From: Bog-756 sp963710495
GTDB lineage: Bacteria; Actinomycetota; Acidimicrobiia; Acidimicrobiales; RAAP-2
DNA: 64,000 nt
Direction: 5' to 3'
Assembly (NCBI GenBank): GCA_963710495.1
Contig: CAVQAI010000007.1
Coordinates: 248,001-312,000, forward strand
Position numbers and translations under genes: made by a program. Numbering within the stretch: position 1 is the stretch's first letter; each line of letters opens with the position of its first letter. Under the pieces are notes generated by a model. That model was not told where the DNA came from and ran no database searches. It worked only from the letters and a program-made list of their open reading frames with translations. This document shows positions 34,885-44,256 of this stretch, piece by piece.

Positions 34885-37178
34885 CCGTCGACTGCGTCAG
34901 TACTCCTCCTACGATCCTCGAAGGTTCCCGGCTGCGGCCGACAGCACCGGCGTTCGCGGCGGCGTCGATGAGCTGGGCGAGGTGCCTGGCGGGGTGAGCT
35001 GGCCGTCCGGCCATCTGCAGCCGCCCGACCCTGATGGCCTCGGGCAGGACCCGGGCATCGAGCCATTGGCCGGCCGCCGGGGTGGGCGGGACGTGCACGC
35101 CGTCCCCGTCACGGACCTGCACACCGCCGATCGTCGGCGTGTAGACCCCTCCCGGACAGAGTTGGCTTCCGAAATCGTCGACTTCGACGGTGGTCGGGTG
35201 CTCGGCCGCCACCTGCCTGACCATGGCGTTGTACTCGGCCAGGCGGGTGGGCGAATCCTCCGGCCAGGGCTGGCCGTTGTCCTGCTCCCCGGTGTCGAAG
35301 CAGGGCGAGGTCATCATGACCATCAGTGCGCCGGTCGAGGTCGCCACCTGCACCGCCTGCTCCAGCGACTGCCGCAGGTCGGCGTCGAAGGCGGGCTCAC
35401 CGATGTGCATCCACCGGCCTCCAATGGCACGGTCGGAGACTTCCCAGCGGCCCGCCAGCAGGATCACCACATTGGGATGGAACTGCTCCAGATCACCTCG
35501 CCACTGGGCCGGCCATTGGCCCGAATCGGGTGTGGCCGTGTTGCACTGCGACGTCGACGGGTCGGCGATGCCGTGGTCGCGGTACTCGGTGCTGCGCACG
35601 ACACCGCACCCGACGATCGCTCCGTTGTCGATGTTGACGTTGTAGGTCAGCTCGGGCTGGCTGGCGAGCATGGAGAACCCGACTCGCCACGCCACGGAGT
35701 CACCGAACAACATGATCTTGACCGGCGCCCCGCTGTACTGGGCGCCGACCAGTCGCCCGGTGCTGGCTGCTTCCGCCGTCGATGGGACGGTAGCCGCCAG
35801 CGTGACGGCCACCACGGTGAGAAAGGCAGCCGAGGTGGCCAGCCAGGCCCGCCATTCGATGAGCGACAGGAGACGCCCTTGTCGGACCGGCTCCTCGACC
35901 AGATAGAAGGAGCCGGTGGCCACCACCAAGGTCGCAGAGATCCGGGCCACGAGCAACGGGTAGCCATAGAGGTGGAGGCGCTCGGCGCTGAGGAAGATAA
36001 ACAACGGGAAGTGCCAGAGATAGGCGCCGTAGGAGATCTTCCCGACGTACCGGAAGACGGAGTTGCCGAAGGCGCGAGCGAGCGGTGCCTTCTGCGCGGT
36101 GACCAGGCAGAAGATGACGAACGCGACCCCGAGGGCGAACAGGAGGTAGCCCCCTTCGAACAGGAACGGGCTCCATCCGTGCAGGTGCGATCCGAGATAG
36201 AGGACCCCGGCACAGGCCGACCAGCCCACGGCCTGCAATGCCAGCCGGGCCCGGGGCGAGCTGATCTCCCAGGCGGTGATGGTCCGGATGCTCGGGCCCC
36301 GTCGCCGGTGCCGGTCGCGCCGGAGGGGCCGCGGCTGCGACCAGACCGGTGGTCCCCGCCGACGGGTGAGCGCGCTCCAGCCGATCGGTGGCCCGGTCGA
36401 CGGGTGCCGGGACGGCCGGGCGGCGCTCGGCCCAGATGGCCATGCCGATGGCGAGAGCCGCGCCGATGAGGATGTCCTGGCACCGTGTGTCGGTCCCCTC
36501 GTACAGGCGCGTGATCGACGCGCCACCCTGATACGACAACCGCATGTCGACGGCGGAGACGAGCGCACCCGCCACGGCGACGCCGAAGATGGGCCAGAGC
36601 CTCCGGTCCGGGCGGAGGCGCCGTCCGAAACGCAACAGCAACAGGGCCACCGGTGGCCAGACGATGTAGAACTGCTCTTCGATCGAGAGCGACCACATGT
36701 GTTGGAGCGGCGAAGGCAGGGCGGTGAAGTTGAAATAGTTGCTGCCGCCGAAGATGAAGTGCCAGTTGGACACGTAGAGCAAGCTGGACAGCGCGTCGAG
36801 CCGAAGATTGGCGAACTCGCCCGGGCTGGCGAACACCTTGGCGTAGATGGCCACCCACAACAGCATGACCAGCAGAGCGGGCAACAACCGGCGGGCCCGC
36901 CGGGCCCAGAACTGTCCCAATCGGATGGTGAGGCGAGCGCCCCACTCGCCGACGAGCAACGTCGTGATGAGGAAACCGGACAGGACGAAAAACACGTCGA
37001 TACCGAGGGAGCCCCCGCCGGCGAAGGGCGCACCCCCGTGGTAGAGCATGACCCCCATGACGGCCACGGCGCGCATCCCGTCGAGCGCAGGAACGAACCC
37101 GAAGCGCACGGGCCGGCCCCGCCCGTCAGCGGCGAGCGTCACGTCGGTCGGCCTGGTGGCCGGAGCGCCAGAACTCAT
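34832..37178 (-). pseudogene. Acyltransferase-3 (OafA-like) with C-terminal SGNH domain, frameshifted
   Basis: The N-terminal half reads from ATG 37178: FVPALDGMRAVAVMGVMLYH and GSLGIDVFFVLSGFLITTLL, the start of an inner-membrane acyltransferase-3 domain. It continues through SLSIEEQFYIVWPP to about 36310. The second half, in another frame, gives YGAYLWHFPLFIF, the last membrane segments, and then a periplasmic SGNH domain with IMLFGDSVAWRVG. About 740 residues in total, as in wall- or polysaccharide-acetylating OafA/OatA-like proteins. A single indel near 36300, in a GC-rich linker, separates the halves. The tail overlaps the convergent lipoprotein gene by about 50 bases. Confidence 0.75.
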
Positions 37179-37378
37179 CGGGGTTTGGGGCCTCCACTCA
37201 GACCACGGGCGACGGCAGTGCAGTCAAGACCGTCAGGAGACGGCGACCGATCATTGTCGCAGATCAGAGAGGCCCGGCGACAGCCCCATTTCGAGGCTCC
37301 CCCGCCGGCAGGGGCCAATCACCCCGCTCGGTGGCCTTCCAGCCGAGCGGAGTCGGCCGGCCGGACCGGCGTCTGCGG

Positions 37379-38836
37379 TCAGCTGGTCGGGGTGTACCCG
37401 GCCGGAAGGGTGATCGTCTTCTTCTCCAGGAACAGCTCGAGGCCATCTTCGCCGAACTCGCGGCCCACGCCGGACGACTTGTAGCCCCCGAACGGCGACG
37501 AGAAGTCGATGGGCACGTTGGAGTTCACCATGTAGGTGCCGGTCCGGACCTGCCGGGCCACCTCCAGCCCACGGTCGTTGGACCCGCTGAACACCGCGCC
37601 ACACAGCCCGTAGTCCGAATCGTTGGCGATCCGGACGGCGTCGTCGTCGTTGTCGTAGGGGATCACCGACAACACGGGACCGAAGATCTCCTCCTGGGCG
37701 ATCCGCATGCCGTTGTCGACGTCGACGAAGACGGTGGGCTCGACGAACCATCCCGTGTCGATGCCGGCGGGGCGTCCGCCGCCCACCGCCACCTTGGCCC
37801 CTTCCTCCTGGCCGATGCGGATGTAGTTCTCGACCCGATCACGCTGCCGTTCGGCCACCAGCGGGCCGACCTCGGTGGCCGGGTCGAGCGGATCCCCGAC
37901 CTTCATGGACCGCACCTGCTCCACCAGCGCCTCGGTGACCTCGGCGTAGCGATCCCGGGGAGCCAGGATCCGGGTGAGGGAGATGCAGGCCTCGCCGTTG
38001 TTCATGATGGCGTTGGGCAGCATCAGCGGGATGGACGTGGCGAGGTCCACGTCGTCGAGCAGGATGGCCGCCGACTTCCCGCCCAGCTCCAGGCTGCACC
38101 GCTTGAGATTGGCCCCACAGGCGGCGCCGATCTTCCGCCCGGCGGCCGTCGAACCGGTGAAGGACACCTTGTCGACCCCCGGATGGTTGACGAGGTGTTC
38201 GCCGACCTCCCGCCCGGCTGGGACGACGCTGAGCACGCCCTTGGGCAGGCCGGCGTCGACGAAGATCTCGGCCAGGCGGTTGGCGTCGATCGGCGTCTCC
38301 GGTGCCGGCTTGAACACCACCGTGCTGCCGGACAGGAGGGCCGGGGACAGCTTGGCGCAGGCCAAGAAGAGCGGGACGTTCCACGGGGTGATGGCGGCCA
38401 CGACGCCGACCGGCTCCTTGGACACCAGGACCGGCCCGAGCAGGCCGTCCTTCACCGTGTCGAAGGCGAACGTGCTGCCCAAGCCGGCGTAGTAGTCGAG
38501 GATCATGGTGGGCGCCAGCACCTGGGCCAGGGTCCCCCACCCGATGGGCGAGCCCATCTCGTTCGAGATGAGCTCGGACATGTCCTGCATCTCGTTGCGG
38601 ATGGCTTCGGCCACCTTGGTCAGCACACCGGCGCGCTCGGCCGGCGCCATCCGGGGCCACGGGCCATGGTCGAAGGCGTCGCGGGCGACCGCCACCGCCC
38701 GATCGACGTCGGCAATCTGAGCTTCGGGAACCCGGCCCACGAGCTCCTCGGTGGCCGGCGACATCACATCGAACACTGCTGAGGATGAGGGTTCGACCCA
38801 CTCCCCTCCGATGAACAGACGGTCGTACGACTTCAC
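37379..38836 (-). CDS. Aldehyde dehydrogenase family protein
   Basis: NAD(P)-dependent enzyme of 485 residues. ITPWNVPLF binds cofactor, the general base is the Glu in CSLELGGKSA and the nucleophile is the Cys in NNGEACISLTR, all intact. QEEIFGPVLSVIPYD and FGGYKSSGVGREFG complete the fold. GTG at 38836 has GGGAGGG six bases before it, so longer upstream starts are rejected. It acts on a free aldehyde and is not CoA-acylating, unlike mmsA in this window. Substrate unknown. Confidence 0.88.
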   Translation of the reverse strand: MKSYDRLFIGGEWVEPSSSAVFDVMSPATEELVGRVPEAQIADVDRAVAVARDAFDHGPWPRMAPAERAGVLTKVAEAIRNEMQDMSELISNEMGSPIGWGTLAQVLAPTMILDYYAGLGSTFAFDTVKDGLLGPVLVSKEPVGVVAAITPWNVPLFLACAKLSPALLSGSTVVFKPAPETPIDANRLAEIFVDAGLPKGVLSVVPAGREVGEHLVNHPGVDKVSFTGSTAAGRKIGAACGANLKRCSLELGGKSAAILLDDVDLATSIPLMLPNAIMNNGEACISLTRILAPRDRYAEVTEALVEQVRSMKVGDPLDPATEVGPLVAERQRDRVENYIRIGQEEGAKVAVGGGRPAGIDTGWFVEPTVFVDVDNGMRIAQEEIFGPVLSVIPYDNDDDAVRIANDSDYGLCGAVFSGSNDRGLEVARQVRTGTYMVNSNVPIDFSSPFGGYKSSGVGREFGEDGLELFLEKKTITLPAGYTPTS

Positions 38837-39044
38837 GGTCCCTCCCTCGACAGGCATCCGGACATGGACTGGCCAGGATCGGTAGCGCCGGTGGACGGCG
38901 GGCACGATCACCACTCTCGATGGTAGTCCCGGCCCCGGCACGGCGCCCCATCGCAGCGGACTGGCTACGCTCCCGGGGCCGACGCCGCGCCCATGAGGAT
39001 GTCCCGACCCGGGCCCACCGCGACCCTGACCATCGAGGAGTTCC

Positions 39045-40157
39045 GTGCTCTCCCCACTCGACGACTACCCGGTCCACCAGATCTCCGAGCCGATGCGCTT
39101 GGTGGGACCCTCCGACCGCAATTTCTACGACCGCTACTACTTCAACGTCCACGGGACCGGGGAGGTGCACGGGACCGACGGGGAGCTGTTCGCGGTGATC
39201 GGGATCGGCCAGTACCCGAACCTCAGCGTGGCCGACGCGTTCGTATCGGTCCTGTGGGGGAACGACCACCGCGTGGTCCGGTCGTCGAAGACGCTCGGTG
39301 CCGATCGCATGGATGCCTCGGTCGGGCCGATCCGGGTCGAAGTCATCAAGGGCCTCGAGCAGATCAGGGTGGTCGTCGAGCCCAACGAGTGGGGCATCGA
39401 GCTCGACGCCGTCTACGACGGGTTCTCCGAGGCCCACCTCGAAGGGCGCCATTTCGACCGGCAATTCACTCGGGTGATCTTCGACTCGACCCGGTTCGCC
39501 CAAGTGGGCTCGTGGACCGGCACGTTGAAGGTCGGCGATCGAGAGGTGGGGCTGTCCCCCGACCGGTATTGGGGATCGCGGGACCGCTCGTGGGGCGTGC
39601 GGCCCGTCGGCGAGGCAGAGCCGCCCGGGATCCGGGCCACGGACACCCAAGGCGGATTCTTCTGGATCTACGCCCCGGTCCGCTTCGAGGACCACGCCAT
39701 GGTGACCATCATCCAGGAGCGCCCCGACGGCGAGCGCATCATGCAGGACGCCCACCGGGTCTCCCGCCTCGGCGAGGGCCGACCGGCTGACTGGCTGGGC
39801 CGTCCGGAGCACGAGCTCCGGTTCGACCCCGGCACCCGGAGGGTGACGGGGGCCACCCTCACCTATTTCGGGCCACACGGGACGAAGACGGCCGAGGTGG
39901 AGGTCGAGACCTTGCTCGCCTTCCCCCTCCTGCTGGGCAGCGGCTACGGACTCGAGCCGGACTGGAGGCACGGCATGTACCAGGGGGAGCTGGTCGTCCA
40001 GGGCCAGCCGGTGCCCCCGGTCGATCCGTCCTACTTCAACTGGGGCCTGACCGAGTACGCCGCCCGGTTCACCTATGACGGCCACGTGGGCTACGGCATG
40101 TTCGAGTGCGCGGTGATGGGGCCCCATCAGCAGTACGGGTTCACCGGCTGGGAGTGA
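39045..40157 (+). CDS. Beta-rich protein related to AttH/hydroxyneurosporene synthase-type domains
   Basis: Protein of 370 residues with no signal peptide or membrane segment. Recurrent Trp/Tyr/Gly strands (DRYWGSRDRSWGVRPVG, GGFFWIYAPVRFEDHAM) recall the lipocalin-like CrtC/AttH fold found in many actinobacteria. No catalytic residues are certain. GTG at 39045 follows GAGGAG by 7 bases. Divergent from the aldehyde dehydrogenase. Steroid- or terpenoid-related roles have been suggested for distant relatives; none can be assigned here. Confidence 0.65.
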   Translation: MLSPLDDYPVHQISEPMRLVGPSDRNFYDRYYFNVHGTGEVHGTDGELFAVIGIGQYPNLSVADAFVSVLWGNDHRVVRSSKTLGADRMDASVGPIRVEVIKGLEQIRVVVEPNEWGIELDAVYDGFSEAHLEGRHFDRQFTRVIFDSTRFAQVGSWTGTLKVGDREVGLSPDRYWGSRDRSWGVRPVGEAEPPGIRATDTQGGFFWIYAPVRFEDHAMVTIIQERPDGERIMQDAHRVSRLGEGRPADWLGRPEHELRFDPGTRRVTGATLTYFGPHGTKTAEVEVETLLAFPLLLGSGYGLEPDWRHGMYQGELVVQGQPVPPVDPSYFNWGLTEYAARFTYDGHVGYGMFECAVMGPHQQYGFTGWE

Positions 40158-40159
40158 AC

Positions 40160-40176
40160 GGCGCCGTTGGGGCGCC
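40160..40176. terminator. Bidirectional hairpin between convergent genes
   Basis: GGCGCC, a 5-base loop, then GGCGCC lies 3 bases after the stop at 40157 and 11 bases before the end of the convergent NTF2-like gene. The self-complementary arms would work in either direction. The stem is short, so the call is modest. Confidence 0.45.
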
Positions 40177-40186
40177 TCACCCACCC

Positions 40187-40582
40187 CTACGGGACGGCGC
40201 GCACCTTGTCCGGCTCCCAATAGGCGCGCAGGGCGGCGATCCTGCCGTCGGGCGACCGCCGGTAGGTGTACACGCCGTCCACCTCGACGGCGGCACCACC
40301 GGCCAGGGCGATGCGGATGACGCCGACGTTGGCCACCTCGTCCCCGCACAGGTGGGACTGGTGCACGGTGAACCGGATCGACTCGTTGACCCCGATGACG
40401 TCGTCGTAGAAGGCGGCGATGGCGGCCGGCCCGCGATGGCCGTGGCCCTCGGGGTCGAAGGCGGACGGACCGATGGGGTCCTCCACCACGGCGTCCTCGG
40501 CGAAGAGGCCCAGCCAGGCCTGCCGGTCCCCGGCCTCCACCGCCGCCATGGACGCCTCGGCCAACTCCCGGGCGCTCCTCAC
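40187..40582 (-). CDS. NTF2/SnoaL-like protein
   Basis: Cone-shaped alpha+beta fold protein of 131 residues. The start ELAEASMAAVEAGDRQAWLGLFAEDAVVEDP and end SPDGRIAALRAYWEPDKV are typical of ketosteroid-isomerase-like polyketide cyclases and dehydratases. Its GTG overlaps the stop of the LLM gene by 4 bases. Last gene of a three-gene leftward operon (41807 to 40187). Ligand unknown. Confidence 0.78.
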   Translation of the reverse strand: MRSARELAEASMAAVEAGDRQAWLGLFAEDAVVEDPIGPSAFDPEGHGHRGPAAIAAFYDDVIGVNESIRFTVHQSHLCGDEVANVGVIRIALAGGAAVEVDGVYTYRRSPDGRIAALRAYWEPDKVRAVP

Positions 40583-41454
40583 GGGCGGACCGAGGCGATC
40601 ACGTCGTCGGCGTAGCGGCGCAGGTTGTCCATCTTGACCTGGAGCGCCTCGGTGTCGGGCCCGGTGGCGTAGGGCCAGCGGAATCCCACGATCACGTCGG
40701 TGACCCCCTGGTCCTCGAGTCGCCGGACGCCGTCGACGGAGTAGGCCTCGGCCGAGATGGCGTGGACCTCGAAGGGCCGGGCCGCGGTCCCCTCCTCCTG
40801 GCGCAGTTTGCCGAGCTCCGCCAGCAGCCCGGGCAGGTCCGCAGGATCACCGCCGCCGTGCAGCCACCCGTCGCAGCGGGCGGCCCGGCGCAGGGCGGCC
40901 CGGGCATGGCCGCCGATCAAGATGGGGAGCGGGGTGTCCGGCGTCGGGCTGAGCTTGACCGGCGCCAGGTCGTAGACGGACCCGTGGTACTCGAAATACC
41001 CCCCGGCCGACAGGCCGCGCACGATGTCCACCGCCTCGTCCATGCGCCGTCCCCGCCCTTCCCACGGGACGCCGCAGAGCTCGTAGTCCTCGGGCCACGG
41101 GCTGGTGCCCACCCCGAGGGCCAGCCGGTTGCCGGTGAGCACCGCCACCGACGTGGCCTGCTTGGCGACCAACAGGGGATGACGCATCGGCAGCTTGAGG
41201 ACGAACGTGATGAACCTGATCCGCTCGGTGACCGCACCCATGGCCGGGATGAGGGAGAAGGGCTCGATGAACGGCTTGTCGTCGAGGAACTCCCTGGAGT
41301 GGTCGGGTGAGAACGGATAGGTGGAGTCCGACTCCTTCGGATAGCAGATGCTGTCGGGCACGACCATGCCGTCGTAGCCGGCTTCCTCGGCCGCCTGGGC
41401 CAGGGGCAGGTAGAAAGCCGGGTCGACCATCGACTCGGCGTAGGAGAACCTCAC
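40579..41454 (-). CDS. LLM-class luciferase-like, probably F420-dependent oxidoreductase
   Basis: Bacterial-luciferase-fold protein of 291 residues. AAEEAGYDGMVVPDS near the start, RIRFITFVLKLPMRHPLLVAKQ, the segment NRLALGVGTSPWPEDYELCG and PILIGGHARAALRRAARCDGW are family hallmarks. Actinobacterial members mostly use F420, though FMN is possible. Overlaps of 4 bases on both sides tie it to the small unknown gene before it and the SnoaL-like gene after it. That combination suggests hydride transfer followed by dehydration or isomerisation of one cyclic substrate, which is inference. Confidence 0.85.
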   Translation of the reverse strand: MRFSYAESMVDPAFYLPLAQAAEEAGYDGMVVPDSICYPKESDSTYPFSPDHSREFLDDKPFIEPFSLIPAMGAVTERIRFITFVLKLPMRHPLLVAKQATSVAVLTGNRLALGVGTSPWPEDYELCGVPWEGRGRRMDEAVDIVRGLSAGGYFEYHGSVYDLAPVKLSPTPDTPLPILIGGHARAALRRAARCDGWLHGGGDPADLPGLLAELGKLRQEEGTAARPFEVHAISAEAYSVDGVRRLEDQGVTDVIVGFRWPYATGPDTEALQVKMDNLRRYADDVIASVRP

Positions 41455-41807
41455 GGTCGGTCCCACTCGATGTGGGCCTGGATGGTGCCCTCGTCGGTCA
41501 CCCATCCCCGTTCCTTCGCCTGCTCCACCATGGCCGCGAAGCGCGACTCCCAGTCGGCGCCGAGCGGGGCGGCGGCCGCGCCCTCGGCGGCCAGGCGCCG
41601 GACCACGTCGATGGGGATGAAGGCGTGGCCCTCCGGGTCGACGATGCCCGCGTCGTGCACGCTGAGAGCGGCGGCGACGGCACCGAGGGCAGACAGGTCG
41701 CTCGGGTCTTGCGGACTGGCGGGGAGGGCCAGGACCGAAAACCGCTCGGTGTCGTCGGGGTCGCGCAGCGACACCGACCCGGAGGAGAGATCGACCACTA
41801 CCTGCAC
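41451..41807 (-). CDS. Unknown small protein heading the LLM operon
   Basis: Protein of 118 residues. A short beta hairpin, VQVVVDLSSGSVSLRDPDDTERF, is followed by helices ending GWVTDEGTIQAHIEWDRP. GTG at 41807 has GGGAGG 9 bases upstream, which fixes the start. The stop overlaps the LLM gene start by 4 bases. I do not recognise the family. Coupling to a luciferase-like enzyme suggests an accessory or chaperone role, without direct evidence. Confidence 0.65.
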   Translation of the reverse strand: MQVVVDLSSGSVSLRDPDDTERFSVLALPASPQDPSDLSALGAVAAALSVHDAGIVDPEGHAFIPIDVVRRLAAEGAAAAPLGADWESRFAAMVEQAKERGWVTDEGTIQAHIEWDRP

Positions 41808-41898
41808 GGTTAGCGACCTCCCTGACGACACCGGTTCGTCGACCGGGATCGCCCCGAACCGGCCCGCCGGGCGGTCGATGCCGTTGGCCCGGAGGACG

Positions 41899-42267
41899 TC
41901 ATGCCGGCGGCGCGGCCGGGACACGGTTGTCCCGCAGCCGCTCGGCGACCCAGGCGATGCCGTCGGGCTCGGCCATGTGCTCGGGCCAGCCGGCCAGCAC
42001 CCGTTCGACCTCGGTCAGGCCGTCGATGTACCCGACCACCATCACCAGGATCCGGTCGACCGGGAGGTTCTCGACCTCGATGTCGCCGAACGGTGTGAAC
42101 GAGTCGGCTTCGGGTGTGAGCTCGAGCATGGTGTACAGCTCACCGGTGTCCTCCACCCAACTGAGCTCGTACCGGTTGCCGTTGGCGTCGAACCAGTCGG
42201 TTCCGAGCTCGACCTCGGACGACCGCCGACGGCGTTCGTCCGAGCTGTAGAACTCCTCGATGTCCAT
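41899..42267 (-). CDS. Unknown acidic protein
   Basis: Protein of 122 residues: MDIEEFYSSDERRRRSSEVEL, then GTDWFDANGNRYELSWVEDTGELY, strands that pack around acidic and aromatic residues. No membrane segment. AAGGAGA precedes the ATG at 42267 by 6 bases. It lies between a CAU tRNA and the LLM operon, with a 91-base gap to the latter, so it may be its own unit. Family not recognised. Confidence 0.65.
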   Translation of the reverse strand: MDIEEFYSSDERRRRSSEVELGTDWFDANGNRYELSWVEDTGELYTMLELTPEADSFTPFGDIEVENLPVDRILVMVVGYIDGLTEVERVLAGWPEHMAEPDGIAWVAERLRDNRVPAAPPA

Positions 42268-42341
42268 GCGTCTCCTTGCTGGTGTCCTCGGCCGTCGCCG
42301 GGTGGCGTTCATGGCGGTCGGTGCGCACCGATCCCGCCGGC

Positions 42342-42417
42342 TGGTGGGGCAGGCAGGGATCGAACCTGCGACCGAGGGATTATGAGTCCCCTGCTCTGAC
42401 CACTGAGCTACTGCCCC
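42342..42417 (-). tRNA. tRNA with CAT anticodon (tRNA-Met, or tRNA-Ile2)
   Basis: A cloverleaf starting GGGGCAG, closed by CTGCCCC, with anticodon loop CTCATAA, discriminator A and an encoded CCA at the end (42342-42344). The D arm and anticodon arm (GTGGTCAGAGCAGGGGACTC) look more like E. coli tRNA-Ile2, read after lysidine modification, than elongator tRNA-Met. Annotators usually default to Met. Confidence 0.9.
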
Positions 42418-42687
42418 GCTGAACTGGGCTTCTTTCCTCCTTCGGCCCGGTGCCGGCCTACTCCCGCAACGTTCGGGGAGGACGCCGCCATCGAGCGCAC
42501 GCCGCTGGACGGGGTTGGCGGAAGCTCGCCTGGCCACTCTGACGTGCGAGCGTACAACGCCCGAGGTGCGTCGGCCGATCTCCTCGACCACCCGAGGGTG
42601 TGGTGGGCTCGATGGTCGGACCCACTCTCCGTGGCCGTTTGCCCTGGTCCGGTTGACGCGGCCCACCACTCCCGAGAGGATTTCGCC

Positions 42688-43251
42688 ATGGGCAAGCGTC
42701 AGAACCGGAGATCCCTGACGTCCCAGGTCGACGATCTGCAACGACGGCTGTCGCTCACCTACGCCGTCGTCGAGGAGTTGGCCGAGTCCCTGAGCAATGA
42801 TCCTGGGGCCGGCGACCGAACCGACGACCTCTATCGCCGGGCTCGCCTGCACCTCGAGCCGATCGCCTTCGAAGTCGGGGCCATGGCGCAGAAGTACTGG
42901 CTCGGGAACAACTATCTCCGGACCACCGCCGAGGTCGCCCTTCGGGGGACGATCGTTTCGGTCTTCATGGGTGCCCAGGTGGTCGCCCTCGACGTCACCC
43001 TGGACGCCATGGCGTTGGTGAGCCGGGCCGAGGGGCCGGACGAGGACTTCCTCCGACAGACCATCCAGGCCTGCACCGCCGTGTTCACCGTCCACGCTGC
43101 GCTGCTCGACTCGGCCACCTCCGCCGACCTCGACACCTTGACCATCCTGCGTCAGGTCTACGGGGCTGACCTCGACGGATCCTCGGCTGCCTTCAACCAG
43201 CGGGTCGACGACTTCAAGCTGGTGAAGGACCGCATGCTGGCCCGGGCCTGA
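42688..43251 (+). CDS. Unknown helical protein
   Basis: Predicted all-helical soluble protein of 187 residues starting MGKRQNRRSLTSQVDDLQRRL, with a possible short coiled coil at about 12-40. AGAGGA lies 8 bases before the ATG at 42688. Open reading continues upstream but without coding character. It is convergent with Ku. I see no family match. Confidence 0.6.
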   Translation: MGKRQNRRSLTSQVDDLQRRLSLTYAVVEELAESLSNDPGAGDRTDDLYRRARLHLEPIAFEVGAMAQKYWLGNNYLRTTAEVALRGTIVSVFMGAQVVALDVTLDAMALVSRAEGPDEDFLRQTIQACTAVFTVHAALLDSATSADLDTLTILRQVYGADLDGSSAAFNQRVDDFKLVKDRMLARA

Positions 43252-43264
43252 ACGGGCCCCTCCC

Positions 43265-44203
43265 TCAGGACGCCTTGCGGCGGGGCTTCGGGGCGGCCTT
43301 GGTCGTGCGCTTGGCCGGGGCGGCGGGCTTGGCCGCCGGGCGCGACCGGCGCCGGGGGGCTTTGGCGGCCCCGGTGGCGCCGCCCTCGCCGGCGGAGCCG
43401 GAGCCGGTGCCGGTGGGCTTCCCCTTGGTCCGGGCCTCGTCGATGCTGGCCGACAGGGCGGCCATGAGGTCGACGACGGGGGCCGGCTCGGGCTGGGCCT
43501 CGGTCACGATGGCGTGGCCCTGGCGCTTCTCCTCGATGATGGCCTCGACCTTGGCCCGGTGGGTGTCGGCGTAGCGGGTGGGGTCCCACTGGCTTTCCAT
43601 GGACTGGACGAGGAGCTCGGCCATGGCCTGCTCCTTGTCGGCCAGCTCGACCGCTTTGGGGATGGTGGGGAGCTCCTCGTCGGGGCGGCGGATCTCGTCG
43701 GCGAAGTAGAGGGTCTGGAGGACGAGGACCCCCTCGCCGGGGCGGATGGCGACGGGGTACTCCTTGTTGCGCATGACGAGGGAGCCGATGGCCACCTTGC
43801 CCAGGGTGTCCATGACCGAGCGCAGCAGGGCATAGGCCTTCTCGGCCGCCTCCCCCTCGGGGGCGAGGTAGTAGGCGGCCCGGAAGTAGACCGGGTCGAT
43901 GTCGTCGAGGGCCACGAAGTCGGTCAAGTCGATGAGCCGGGAGCGCACCGGCTCGGCCGCGGCCAGCTCCTCGTCGGAGAGGAGCACGTAGTCCCCGCCC
44001 CCGACGTCGGCCCCCCGGACGATGTCGGCGCCGGCCACCTCGGCCCCGGTGCGCTCGTTGACCTTCTTGTAGCGGATGCGGTCGGCCGTGCCCGCCTCGA
44101 ACTGGTGGAACCGGACGGTCTTCTCGGCCGTGGCCGGGTAGAGGCCGACCGGGACGTTGACCAGGCCGAAGCTGAGCGAGCCCTTCCAGATGGTGCGTGC
44201 CAT
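43265..44203 (-). CDS. ku: Non-homologous end-joining protein Ku
   Basis: Homodimeric DNA-end-binding protein of 312 residues. ARTIWKGSLSFGLVNVPVGLY is the canonical bacterial Ku start, and RIRYKKVNERTGAEV and GSLVMRNKEYPVAIRP are core ring motifs. The core ends about residue 255. The last 50 residues are a Lys/Arg/Pro/Ala tail (AKAPRRRSRPAAKPAAPAKR), as in Ku proteins with extended DNA-binding tails. ATG at 44203 begins the conserved sequence. The usual partner ligase LigD is not in this window. Confidence 0.95.
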   Translation of the reverse strand: MARTIWKGSLSFGLVNVPVGLYPATAEKTVRFHQFEAGTADRIRYKKVNERTGAEVAGADIVRGADVGGGDYVLLSDEELAAAEPVRSRLIDLTDFVALDDIDPVYFRAAYYLAPEGEAAEKAYALLRSVMDTLGKVAIGSLVMRNKEYPVAIRPGEGVLVLQTLYFADEIRRPDEELPTIPKAVELADKEQAMAELLVQSMESQWDPTRYADTHRAKVEAIIEEKRQGHAIVTEAQPEPAPVVDLMAALSASIDEARTKGKPTGTGSGSAGEGGATGAAKAPRRRSRPAAKPAAPAKRTTKAAPKPRRKAS

Positions 44204-44256
44204 GGCCCTAAGCTTTACCCAGGTCAGGCCTCCCGCACCACCATGGGTCCACCACC

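Noticed and set aside
37839..40349. 836-codon minus-strand open frame across three genes
   Set aside because: It covers parts of an aldehyde dehydrogenase in the wrong frame and two other genes antisense; it has no motif of its own.
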